Assembly: GCA_009704445.1 (NCBI GenBank)
Contig: WLED01000014.1
Span: 1 to 16,321 of the forward strand
DNA length: 16,321 bases
Direction of reading: 5' to 3'
From: Actinomycetota bacterium
Lineage (GTDB): Bacteria > Actinomycetota > Actinomycetes > Nanopelagicales > Nanopelagicaceae
The translations under genes were made by a program, and so were the position numbers. The notes under the pieces are model-generated. The model did not search any database. It saw nothing but the letters and a program-made list of their open reading frames with translations, and was not told where the DNA came from. Positions within the stretch are counted from its first letter, which is position 1. Every line of letters starts with the position of its first letter. Below, in pieces: positions 6,696-13,933 of this stretch.

Positions 6696-7982
6696 ATGAA
6701 CGTTCCAGTTACTGCAACTCTTCCAAAACATGACATTGCTGATGCATCATTAGCTGCTGCTGGTCGTTTGAAAATTGAATGGGCAGAACGAAACATGCCT
6801 GTACTTGCGCAGATCCGTGAGCGATTTGAAAAATCACAACCTTTTGCTGGAGTAAGAATTGCAGCTTGCATGCACGTGACTACTGAGACTGCAAACTTAA
6901 TGCGTGTTCTAAAAGCTGGTGGAGCAGACATCGCACTGTGTGCATCAAATCCATTGTCAACACAGGATGACACAGCTGCTGCTCTCGTTCATGAATATGG
7001 GATTAGCGTTTTTGCAAGAAATTCAGTAGATCGTGATGGTTACTACAAACACATTAATGCGGCTTTAGATATTCAACCACATCAAGTTTTTGATGATGGT
7101 TGCGACTTAGTTAATACCCTTCACACAACTCGTAAAGAGTTGATTCCAAATATTGCTGGCGGTTGCGAAGAGACGACAACAGGTGTAATTCGTCTTAACC
7201 AAATGGCTAAAGATGGTGCTTTACAGTTCCCGATGATCGCCGTGAACGATACGGATACTAAGCACATGTTTGATAATCGTTATGGAACAGGTCAATCAAC
7301 ACTCGATGCAGTTTTCCGCGCAACAAACTTTTTACTTGCCGGAAGAATTGTTGTTGTTGCAGGTTTTGGATACTGCGGAAAAGGTGTCGCAGAGCGAGCT
7401 AAAGGTATGGGCTCTGATGTGATCGTTACTGAAATTGATCCAACTAAGGCCTTAGATGCAATGATGCAAGGATTCCGCGTTATGCCTATGGCCGATGCGG
7501 CAAAAATTGGTGATGTCTTCATTACAGTAACCGGTAACCGTGATGTCCTTCGTGACGAACATTTCGCAGTCATGAAGGATGGAGCCATTATGGCCAACTC
7601 GGGACATTTTGATATTGAGATTGACGTTGCATGGTTGGAACAAAACTCAAAGCATAAGAATGAAAAAATGCGTCACCAGACTGATGAATATGTTCAAAAA
7701 GATGGACGTCGACTTCTTCTACTTGCAGAAGGCCGCTTAGTTAATCTAGGAGCAGCAGAAGGCCATCCTGCATCTGTCATGGACATGTCGTTTTCTGATC
7801 AAGCACTTACTGCTGAATATTTGGTCAAGGAAGCCAAAAACCTCAAGCCAGGCGTGCATGAAGTTCCTACTTATATCGACAAAGAAGTTGCATCTCTGAA
7901 GTTAATTAGTATGGGTGGACGAATTGACGTTCTAACTCCAGCCCAAGATATGTATTTGAATTCTTGGGAGCACGGCAGCTAA
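6696..7982 (+). CDS. sahH: S-adenosylhomocysteine hydrolase, short archaeal/Thermotoga-like form
   Basis: 428-residue NAD-dependent cytoplasmic enzyme splitting S-adenosylhomocysteine to adenosine and homocysteine, completing the methylation cycle. Substrate-site motifs include CMHVTTETANL (58-68), DDG (133-135), GCEETTTG (156-163) and NDTDTKHMFDN with K189/D193. The NAD fold has GFGYCGKG (223-230), followed by NSGHFDIEID (301-310). The C-terminus ends in QDMYLNSWEHGS and lacks the KPDHYRY-type tail of the long bacterial and eukaryotic forms, whose Lys and Tyr reach NAD of the partner subunit. Overall it reads like the archaeal/Thermotoga class (about 405-430 aa) rather than the 485-495 aa enzymes of Streptomyces and Mycobacterium. 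AAGGAGA (6684-6690) 5 nt before the ATG is the best ribosome-binding site in the window and fixes the start. Position after manB matches the actinobacterial sahH locus. Confidence 0.95.
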   Translation: MNVPVTATLPKHDIADASLAAAGRLKIEWAERNMPVLAQIRERFEKSQPFAGVRIAACMHVTTETANLMRVLKAGGADIALCASNPLSTQDDTAAALVHEYGISVFARNSVDRDGYYKHINAALDIQPHQVFDDGCDLVNTLHTTRKELIPNIAGGCEETTTGVIRLNQMAKDGALQFPMIAVNDTDTKHMFDNRYGTGQSTLDAVFRATNFLLAGRIVVVAGFGYCGKGVAERAKGMGSDVIVTEIDPTKALDAMMQGFRVMPMADAAKIGDVFITVTGNRDVLRDEHFAVMKDGAIMANSGHFDIEIDVAWLEQNSKHKNEKMRHQTDEYVQKDGRRLLLLAEGRLVNLGAAEGHPASVMDMSFSDQALTAEYLVKEAKNLKPGVHEVPTYIDKEVASLKLISMGGRIDVLTPAQDMYLNSWEHGS

Positions 7983-8143
7983 TCACTGTAGTTTTAGTTG
8001 TGGATTACGTCCACGATCATATTGATAGAAATAGTCAATTCATTTACGCCTGATTTCATTCAGGTATGAGGATTTAATTAGTTTCTCTCCACACTTGTCG
8101 CATTAATTGCTGTGGCCATTTAATAAATTGCAAGACTGACCCG
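7983..8143. other. Non-coding gap between sahH and comF
   Basis: 161 bp without a convincing gene. It holds a GTGGA/TCCAC hairpin (8000-8014), a CCTGA/TCAGG hairpin (8049-8064) and a DnaA-box-like TAATCCACA on the minus strand (7999-8007, one base off TTATCCACA). In mycobacteria and streptomycetes this interval holds mtrA, mtrB and lpqB. I see no remnant of them here. No strong terminator with a U-tract is present after sahH. Confidence 0.5.
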
Positions 8144-8776
8144 ATGCACGCATTTCAGGAAATCTCGCAGTTATTGTTTCCTGCGCGCTGCCTAGGATGC
8201 AACATGCTTTCAAGCAGCATCTGTTCGCAATGTTTGAGTCAGTGGGAAATCTCCGAATTCAAAACCAAATACTCTCAATTAACCGTCCACTCAGCAGTTT
8301 TGTACACACCGGTTGCTGCAAAAATAATCTTAGCGGCCAAAGAAAGTGGAAGTTCAGTTGCAGATCAATTGCTCATTCAAGTGATCATAGGGCAGATCAG
8401 AAAAACAACACTTGATCTCAATCGAATTCGGTTGGTTCCAATTCCCTCAAGCAAGCGCTCTGTTAGAAGTAGGGGCAGAAATTTTATGATTGACATTGTT
8501 CGACAAATTACTCAACAGACAGGAATTCCAATGCTGGATTGTTTAGACCTGACTGGAAAAACTCGCGATCAGAGCGGACTCAATCGAAGGCAGAGGTTAC
8601 AAAATATGCAGGGGGCACTTTCAATAAAATCAGTGGCCCGTGGCGAACTCTTACTCGTTGATGATGTGATTACAACGGGAGCAACCTTAAAGGAGGCCGC
8701 GAGAGCGTTGAATTCTCAAGGAATTCACGCACAAATATCGGCGATTACCGCCTGTGTTGCACAGCCTCTAAGATAG
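8144..8776 (+). CDS. comF: ComF family phosphoribosyltransferase-like protein
   Basis: 210 residues. An N-terminal four-cysteine zinc knuckle (C16-X2-C19 and C27-X2-C30) is followed by a type I phosphoribosyltransferase fold. The PRPP-binding loop reads ELLLVDDVITTGAT (about 168-181), with RDQSGLNRRQR upstream (about 145-155), as usual in ComF/GntX proteins. ComF is needed for DNA uptake in naturally competent bacteria, acting with cytosolic single-strand import machinery, but is also kept in species not known to be competent. The ATG at 8144 has only a weak ribosome-binding site. Location between sahH and secA matches Rv3242c. Length is within the family range. Confidence 0.92.
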   Translation: MHAFQEISQLLFPARCLGCNMLSSSICSQCLSQWEISEFKTKYSQLTVHSAVLYTPVAAKIILAAKESGSSVADQLLIQVIIGQIRKTTLDLNRIRLVPIPSSKRSVRSRGRNFMIDIVRQITQQTGIPMLDCLDLTGKTRDQSGLNRRQRLQNMQGALSIKSVARGELLLVDDVITTGATLKEAARALNSQGIHAQISAITACVAQPLR

Positions 8777-8784
8777 GACCATAG

Positions 8785-8823
8785 ATTTAATCCCGAGATT
8801 TCATCCTGAGATTTAATCTTGAG
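8785..8823 (+). repeat. Three tandem 13-bp repeats in the comF-secA gap
   Basis: ATTTAATCCCGAG (8785-8797), ATTTCATCCTGAG (8798-8810) and ATTTAATCTTGAG (8811-8823) follow each other without spacers and agree at 10 or more of 13 positions. The array begins 9 bp after the comF stop. The last unit merges into TTGAGA (8819-8824), a possible -35 element 17 bp before TTAAAT (8842-8847). A further inverted repeat TTTAAG-CAATA-CTTAAA (8830-8846) follows. The repeats could be a regulator-binding array for secA or a slippage product. Confidence 0.75.
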
Positions 8824-8847
8824 AGTTGTTTTAAGCAATACTTAAAT
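8819..8847 (+). promoter_or_regulatory. Possible secA promoter
   Basis: TTGAGA (8819-8824), 17-bp spacer, TTAAAT (8842-8847). The -10 is imperfect. It overlaps the end of the 13-bp tandem repeats and the TTTAAG/CTTAAA inverted repeat, so both repeats are well placed to affect secA expression. AAGGG (8874-8878) 8 nt before the secA ATG is the ribosome-binding site. Confidence 0.3.
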
Positions 8848-8886
8848 GTTTGTTAGTTGAGTTTGACGTAATGAAGGGTCACATCA

Positions 8887-11562
8887 ATGCCAGCCTTTGT
8901 AGACAAGATTTTGCGTGCAGGTGAAGGTCGCATCCTTCGCGAATTAGGCAAAATCTCTGACTCCGTCAACGCTCAGGAACATAGATTTGTAGCAATGTCT
9001 GATGACGAACTTCGCGGCCAAACAGCAATCTTTAAAGATCGTTTTTCAAAAGGTGAATCTTTGGATGATCTATTACCTGAAGCTTTTGCAGTCGTTCGCG
9101 AAGCAGCAAAGCGCACACTTGGACAGCGCCACTATGACGTTCAGATTATGGGTGGAGCAGCCCTGCACAAAGGAAATATTGCAGAAATGCGCACCGGTGA
9201 AGGTAAAACTCTTGTAGCAACTCTTCCTTCTTACTTAAATGCCCTTGCTGGTCGTGGCGTTCACGTTGTTACCACAAATGACTACTTGGCTGAGCGCGAT
9301 AGTGAATGGATGGGACGTATACATCGATTCCTCGGCCTAAAGGTTGGCGTAATCCTTGCCAACATGTCACCGGCAGAACGGCGCGAGGCATATCTCTCTG
9401 ACATCACATATGGCACAAATAACGAGTTTGGTTTTGACTATCTTCGCGACAATATGGCGTGGTCACTTCAAGATTGTGTTCAACGTGATCACTACTTTGC
9501 TGTTGTTGACGAAGTGGACTCAATTTTAATCGATGAAGCTCGTACTCCTTTAATCATTAGCGGACCGGCCGACAAAGCAACAAAATGGTACGTAGAGTTT
9601 GCAAATCTTGTTGGAAAATTAACGCGAGACCTTCACTATGAAGTAGATGAAAAGAAAAAGACCGTCGGAATTCTTGAAGAGGGTGTCACGAAAGTTGAAG
9701 AGATCATGCAGATTGGCAACCTGTACGAAGCTGCCAATACTCCGATGATCGGCTATCTCAACAATGCCATTCGAGCAAAAGAGTTGTTCAAGCGCGACAA
9801 GGATTATGTTGTGATGAACGGTGAACTCTTGATTGTTGATGAACACACGGGCCGCATGCTCTCAGGACGCAGATATAGCGATGGGCTTCATCAGGCACTC
9901 GAGGCAAAAGAAAGAATTGAAATCCAGAACGAGAACCAGACGTTAGCCACGATTACATTACAAAACTATTTCCGTCTTTACGAAACATTGTCAGGTATGA
10001 CAGGAACAGCTTCAACCGAAGCTGCAGAATTTGATCAAATCTACAAGTTGGGCGTAGTTCCGATTCCAACAAATCGAGATATGCAACGTATCGATTCTTC
10101 AGATTTAGTGTACAAAACAGAGGTTGGAAAATTCGCTGCCGTTACGGCAGATATTGTCGAACGTCATCGCAAGGGACAACCGGTTTTAGTGGGAACAGTA
10201 AGCGTTGAAAAATCTGAAGAACTTTCTTCATTCTTGCGCAAATCTGGTGTTCCACATGAAGTATTAAATGCAAAGCACCATGAACGTGAAGCTTCAATTA
10301 TTGCGCGCGCTGGAGTCAAAGGCGCCGTAACAGTTGCAACAAATATGGCTGGCCGCGGTACAGACATTATGCTCGGCGGCAATCCAGAGTTCATGGCAGA
10401 TTTTGAATTACAACGTCGTGGAATTTCACCGGTCGATAATCCTGCTGAGTATGAAAAAGAATGGCCAGCAGAAATTGCTCGACAAAAGGCAGCGGTAGAA
10501 AAGGGCCACGAAGAAGTTGTTTCCCTAGGCGGTCTCTACGTTCTTGGAACAGAACGTCACGAATCACGCCGAATTGATAATCAGCTGCGCGGACGATCTG
10601 GTCGACAAGGTGATCCAGGTGAATCGCGTTTTTATCTTTCGCTTCAAGATGATTTGATGCGTCGATTCAACTCCGCATTGGTAGAGCGCTTCTTAACCGC
10701 AGCAGGCTTGCCAGATGACGAGCCAATCGAATCAAAGATGGTCTCGAATGCAATTCGTTCGGCACAAACTCAGGTAGAAGCCCAGAACTTTGAAATGCGT
10801 AAGAATGTTTTGAAATATGACGATGTAATGAACCGTCAACGTACCGTTATTTATGGTGAACGACGAATGGTTCTAGAAGGTGCAGATATTAAAGACCAGA
10901 TTGCACTTTTTGTTAGCGATACATTGACCGCTTATGTTCAAGCTGCAACGGCAAATGGTTATGGCGAAGATTGGGATTTAGATACTCTGTTTACAGCGCT
11001 AAAAACTATCTATCCAATCTCATTTACAATTGATGAACTAGTAGAACAAGCTGGAAGTCGCGCCGGGTTAGACACTGAGTTCATTGTTGCTCAGGTCGTT
11101 GAAGATTGCCAGAGCGCGTATGCCAAGCGAGAAGAATCACTTGGCGACAACGTGATGCGTGAACTAGAACGTAAAGTGCTTCTTTCGGTTTTAGATCGCA
11201 AATGGCGCGAACACCTCTATGAAATGGATTATCTGCAAGAAGGCATTGGTCTTCGTGCGATGGCCCAGCGTGATCCACTTGTTGAATATCAACGAGAAGG
11301 ATACGAGCTATTCGCTGCGATGATGGATGCGATTAAAGAAGAGATCGCAGGATTGCTTTTCAACATTGAAGTGAGCGTTGAACCTACAAGCAATTCCGTT
11401 ACTGCACCTGGTCTTGAATCAAAGACTCTTCCAGTATCTGGCTTGCAATACACAGCAGCTGACGAGTCTGGAGTGCACACAACCGGGGAAGTCTCTCGCA
11501 ACGCTCCATGCCCATGCGGTTCTGGAAAGAAATTTAAGCGATGCCATGGAGAAGCTCAATAA
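8887..11562 (+). CDS. secA: Preprotein translocase ATPase SecA
   Basis: 891-residue motor ATPase that pushes unfolded preproteins through SecYEG at the inner face of the membrane. Walker A is MRTGEGKT (101-108) and DEVDS (208-212) is the DEAD-like Walker B. Also visible are the GRRYSDGLHQALEAKE segment, TGTASTEAAEF, and the NBD2 motifs TNMAGRGTDI and RGRSGRQGDPGESRFYLS. The scaffold and wing regions follow, then a linker and a zinc-binding tail with C875, C877, C886 and H887, which in other SecA proteins contacts SecB or ribosomes and phospholipid. It is shorter than mycobacterial SecA1 but complete. This is the housekeeping SecA (SecA1 type). AAGGG 8 nt before the ATG supports the start. The stop lies 2 bp from the end of the convergent DUF6459 gene. 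Confidence 0.98.
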   Translation: MPAFVDKILRAGEGRILRELGKISDSVNAQEHRFVAMSDDELRGQTAIFKDRFSKGESLDDLLPEAFAVVREAAKRTLGQRHYDVQIMGGAALHKGNIAEMRTGEGKTLVATLPSYLNALAGRGVHVVTTNDYLAERDSEWMGRIHRFLGLKVGVILANMSPAERREAYLSDITYGTNNEFGFDYLRDNMAWSLQDCVQRDHYFAVVDEVDSILIDEARTPLIISGPADKATKWYVEFANLVGKLTRDLHYEVDEKKKTVGILEEGVTKVEEIMQIGNLYEAANTPMIGYLNNAIRAKELFKRDKDYVVMNGELLIVDEHTGRMLSGRRYSDGLHQALEAKERIEIQNENQTLATITLQNYFRLYETLSGMTGTASTEAAEFDQIYKLGVVPIPTNRDMQRIDSSDLVYKTEVGKFAAVTADIVERHRKGQPVLVGTVSVEKSEELSSFLRKSGVPHEVLNAKHHEREASIIARAGVKGAVTVATNMAGRGTDIMLGGNPEFMADFELQRRGISPVDNPAEYEKEWPAEIARQKAAVEKGHEEVVSLGGLYVLGTERHESRRIDNQLRGRSGRQGDPGESRFYLSLQDDLMRRFNSALVERFLTAAGLPDDEPIESKMVSNAIRSAQTQVEAQNFEMRKNVLKYDDVMNRQRTVIYGERRMVLEGADIKDQIALFVSDTLTAYVQAATANGYGEDWDLDTLFTALKTIYPISFTIDELVEQAGSRAGLDTEFIVAQVVEDCQSAYAKREESLGDNVMRELERKVLLSVLDRKWREHLYEMDYLQEGIGLRAMAQRDPLVEYQREGYELFAAMMDAIKEEIAGLLFNIEVSVEPTSNSVTAPGLESKTLPVSGLQYTAADESGVHTTGEVSRNAPCPCGSGKKFKRCHGEAQ

Positions 11563-11564
11563 AA

Positions 11565-12104
11565 TTAAATCATCTCTAACGTGGTGCACAACCAGCGATG
11601 ATCTAAGCCTTCGAACCTAATCGCAACGACACGTAATCTATCTGCGTATCGGACTGTAATTGTTGCTTCAACGATTCCATCTAATGGTTGTGAAATATGA
11701 ATGTTTCGAATCTTTCCTACCGTTTGGATAGTGCCGCTTTTACGCAGGAGCTGTGCAAAAACAGAGTAGTGACATGCAGATTGGATCTGTGAAGCCGAAC
11801 GTCTACCTGCCCAAACTTCCACAACAACGTGAATGAAGTTATGTACCAAAATCTTAATGTCTGGAAGATCTTTTGCTGACGTTGGCTCCGGGCAAAAATC
11901 AGAATCAAACTCCTCACCAAAAGTTGATGCAATCAAATACATGCGAGGCTCTTTAACGGGCTCAACTACCTTTATAGGTCTAAACATTTCAAGAACGGGA
12001 TGCAACCAATCTTCATCAGGATCACTTGAAATTGGAGCCATGTCGATTGATGCAAAGGTGGGCATTTTTATGTACAAAGGGTTGTACTCACGTTGTGTAT
12101 TCAT
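11565..12104 (-). CDS. Rv3235 family protein (DUF6459)
   Basis: 179 residues. The C-terminal two thirds carry the pattern I associate with the Rv3235/DUF6459 family near secA: EVWAGRRSASQ, a hydrophobic helix, IRNIHISQP, then V-rich strands ending in RVVAIRFEGLDHRWLCTTLEMI. The N-terminal 55 residues are acidic, Pro-rich and probably disordered. Predicted soluble; no signal or membrane segment. Function unknown; the fold may be NTF2/SnoaL-like, which is only a guess from the strand pattern. The start is uncertain: the ATG at 12104 has no ribosome-binding site, and an in-frame ATG at 12065 (after a TACATA box) is possible. It converges on secA with only 2 bp between stop codons and no terminator, so the two transcripts must overlap. 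It is divergent from the SAF gene. Confidence 0.78.
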   Translation of the reverse strand: MNTQREYNPLYIKMPTFASIDMAPISSDPDEDWLHPVLEMFRPIKVVEPVKEPRMYLIASTFGEEFDSDFCPEPTSAKDLPDIKILVHNFIHVVVEVWAGRRSASQIQSACHYSVFAQLLRKSGTIQTVGKIRNIHISQPLDGIVEATITVRYADRLRVVAIRFEGLDHRWLCTTLEMI

Positions 12105-12179
12105 GAGACGAATAATTGCGATCTTGAATGATTAGCACCTCAACCTGAAGGACGAAATGTTTTCAGACCAAAGTACTAC

Positions 12180-12188
12180 TGTGGATAA
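12180..12188 (-). promoter_or_regulatory. Perfect consensus DnaA box (TTATCCACA) in a divergent promoter gap
   Basis: The plus strand reads TGTGGATAA, the exact reverse of TTATCCACA. It lies between the divergent DUF6459 and SAF genes, about 40 bp before the SAF start. The match is direct; a role for DnaA as transcription regulator or titration site is inference. Confidence 0.4.
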
Positions 12189-12191
12189 GCC

Positions 12192-12219
12192 TTGGCAGAA
12201 TGTCAGCACTGGCTATTAG
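12192..12219 (+). promoter_or_regulatory. Possible promoter of the SAF/TadZ-like/DUF6912/pdtaS run
   Basis: TTGGCA (12192-12197), 16-bp spacer, TATTAG (12214-12219). Transcription would start at or within 2 nt of the ATG at 12228, giving a leaderless message. The alternative reading is that AGGTG (12218-12222) acts as a ribosome-binding site on a longer transcript started further left, for example near the GATAAG at 12184-12189. Confidence 0.3.
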
Positions 12220-12227
12220 GTGTGCTC

Positions 12228-12827
12228 ATGAGACCACCAAAAAATACCTTTAGCGCGCGTTTACCATTAGCAGTAACTTTAATTATTGCCTCTTTTGTAT
12301 CTGCAATATTCATCTCTTCAATGGCAAATAAAGGTGAAGATTATTGGGTTGTAAGAGGCGCAATCATTACCGGGCACGTGATTTCTTCATCTGATCTTGA
12401 AGTAGCGCATTTGAACTTAAACAATAGTTCAGATCTATACATGGACAAGAGCTTTAATCCAATAGGTTTGATCGCCTTACGCACCATGCAACAGGGCGAA
12501 GTTATTGGCGCAGCAGACTTGGGCGCTTCTATTGCAGGCCAATCAACTAGTGCCGTTCCACTAAGTGTGCGTTCAGTCGACATAGCAAAGGGCTTGGCTC
12601 TTGGAGAAGGAGTAGATGTTTACTGGGTTTTGGATTCAAATAATGGTGAAGAATCTGTTGAACCAGTTTTGGTTCTAGGAGGGGCGGCACTTCTCTCAAT
12701 AGAAAGTACAGGCAACTCCTTTAGTGGAGATGTCGGCTTGAGTATTGCCGTGGAGAACACTCAAGTTTTACGAGTTTTGAGTGCAACAACGGTTGGACGT
12801 TTAGTGATTATCGCCTCACATGTCTGA
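12228..12827 (+). CDS. SAF-domain membrane-anchored protein (CpaB/RcpC-like)
   Basis: 199 residues from the chosen start. After basic MRPPK..R comes one membrane segment (about 12-31), then an external part with a SAF domain: YWVVRGAIITGHVISSSDL (about 40-58), the hydrophobic GLIALRTMQQGEVI strand-turn pair (about 79-92), then a C-terminal domain with SVRSVDIAKGLALGEGVDVYWV (about 110-131). This architecture is that of CpaB/RcpC, the periplasmic Flp-pilus assembly protein, but shorter. The ATG at 12228 is preferred over a TTG at 12192 because it follows AGGTG and puts the basic residues directly before the membrane helix. It overlaps the next gene by 8 bp, so the two are translationally linked. 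A role in a pilus or other envelope structure is inference; no secretion ATPase or pilin gene is nearby. Confidence 0.8.
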   Translation: MRPPKNTFSARLPLAVTLIIASFVSAIFISSMANKGEDYWVVRGAIITGHVISSSDLEVAHLNLNNSSDLYMDKSFNPIGLIALRTMQQGEVIGAADLGASIAGQSTSAVPLSVRSVDIAKGLALGEGVDVYWVLDSNNGEESVEPVLVLGGAALLSIESTGNSFSGDVGLSIAVENTQVLRVLSATTVGRLVIIASHV

Positions 12828-13914
12828 GCAAGTCATGCCAGTAGTGATCACAGCAATTGCAAGAACCGATATTGAAGGATTCATTGCCTCTACATTATTT
12901 GCCCAAGGTTGGAGTGTCACATTTCGCGCCATAGACTGGGAAAGTTTAGAAACCTTTGTGCGCAACAACTCATCTGACCTTGGTTCTACTTTATTAATCT
13001 ACGGTTCAGACTTGCCGGGTATTTCAAAGGAGAAAGTGCAACAAATTTCAACACAATTTAGTCAGGTGATTGGATTTGCAACAAATACAGATGAAAACTT
13101 TTCACAACTAAATCAAGCACCGGTAATTGCTGCCGATTTAGTCTCATTAGTTCGTGGTCTTGTCCGAACACCGATGTTGCGTGAGATGAGCCATGTCTCG
13201 AATCTACCGCGTAGGGCAAAAGTATTTGCCTTGGGTTCTGCCGGAACACATACTGGATGCACATCAATTGCTATGAATTTGGCGATGGAGCTAAGCGTGC
13301 AAGGAAAAACAACACTGCTCATAGATGCAAATTTTCGAGCACCTTCAGTCTTTGAATTACTTTCTATGCGTAATACAGAGTCGGATTTGTTATGGAAAAA
13401 AGTTGCACCTAATTTATCAATATTCGAAATTACTCAGGCTCAAGCAGCCGAAACCGATGAACTTATGATGCGTGCTGGAAAAGAGTTTGATTATGTCGTG
13501 ATTGATTTGGGTTCTATTGCTGGTCTTTCAAATCGGCTTACCGATCGACGTTGGACCTCAACAACTACCACCTGGAGCTGTGATCTAGCCGATCAACTTA
13601 TTGTGATTTCAAGGCCTGACCTACTTGGGGTATCTCGCCTACAAAAAGTCATTGAGCTTTTGGCGCAAACATCTATTAAAGCAAAATTAAGTTTTGTCAT
13701 GAACATGAAAACCTCTGGAAAGAAAGGGGAGGTTGAATTGGCTAAATTTATGGCCATGACATCACCAGTCAAACCCATGCGCGTTAAATCTATCAACAAA
13801 GATTCCAGGGCCATGCTCGCTGCCCAAGATGAAAGAGCAACCTTGATTGAGACAAATGAGCGATCTACTGTGCGTAAATCAATCGCAGAGTTAGCCAGTG
13901 AACTTTCATCTTAA
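12820..13914 (+). CDS. CpaE/TadZ-like P-loop protein with degenerate Walker A
   Basis: 364 residues of the ParA/MinD superfamily. An N-terminal receiver-like region without obvious phosphorylation site (about 1-118) precedes the ATPase-like domain, as in CpaE/TadZ. The P-loop reads GSAGTHTGCTSIAMNLA (139-155). Against the deviant Walker A KGGxGKT, both the signature lysine and the catalytic P-loop lysine are replaced (Gly and Cys). Switch-like LLIDANFRAPS (166-176) and Walker B FDYVVIDLGS (223-232) remain. Nucleotide binding may persist but hydrolysis is doubtful. TadZ-type proteins localise pilus assembly to a cell pole; here the partner is the overlapping SAF/CpaB-like gene. The start at 12820 overlaps that gene by 8 bp; M6 (12835) is an alternative. 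Confidence 0.8.
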   Translation: MSEQVMPVVITAIARTDIEGFIASTLFAQGWSVTFRAIDWESLETFVRNNSSDLGSTLLIYGSDLPGISKEKVQQISTQFSQVIGFATNTDENFSQLNQAPVIAADLVSLVRGLVRTPMLREMSHVSNLPRRAKVFALGSAGTHTGCTSIAMNLAMELSVQGKTTLLIDANFRAPSVFELLSMRNTESDLLWKKVAPNLSIFEITQAQAAETDELMMRAGKEFDYVVIDLGSIAGLSNRLTDRRWTSTTTTWSCDLADQLIVISRPDLLGVSRLQKVIELLAQTSIKAKLSFVMNMKTSGKKGEVELAKFMAMTSPVKPMRVKSINKDSRAMLAAQDERATLIETNERSTVRKSIAELASELSS

Positions 13915-13921
13915 AATCTAT

Positions 13922-13927
13922 TACGAT
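13922..13927 (+). promoter_or_regulatory. Possible -10 box for leaderless DUF6912 transcript
   Basis: TACGAT ends 6 nt before the GTG at 13934, and no Shine-Dalgarno precedes that GTG. The spacing fits a leaderless start like that of the DUF3499 gene. No clear -35 is seen, and the gene may simply be cotranscribed. Confidence 0.28.
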
Positions 13928-13933
13928 TGGGTT

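Noticed and set aside
11833..12135. Plus-strand 100-codon frame opposite the DUF6459 gene
   Set aside because: No recognisable features; the minus-strand frame carries the family-typical C-terminal pattern.
12192..12227. TTG start extending the SAF protein by 12 residues
   Set aside because: No ribosome-binding site, overlaps a likely -35 element, and places non-basic residues before the anchor; ATG 12228 is better.
13898..13933. ATG start extending the DUF6912 protein by 12 residues
   Set aside because: Family proteins begin at the position of GTG 13934, and the longer form overlaps the upstream gene without a ribosome-binding site.
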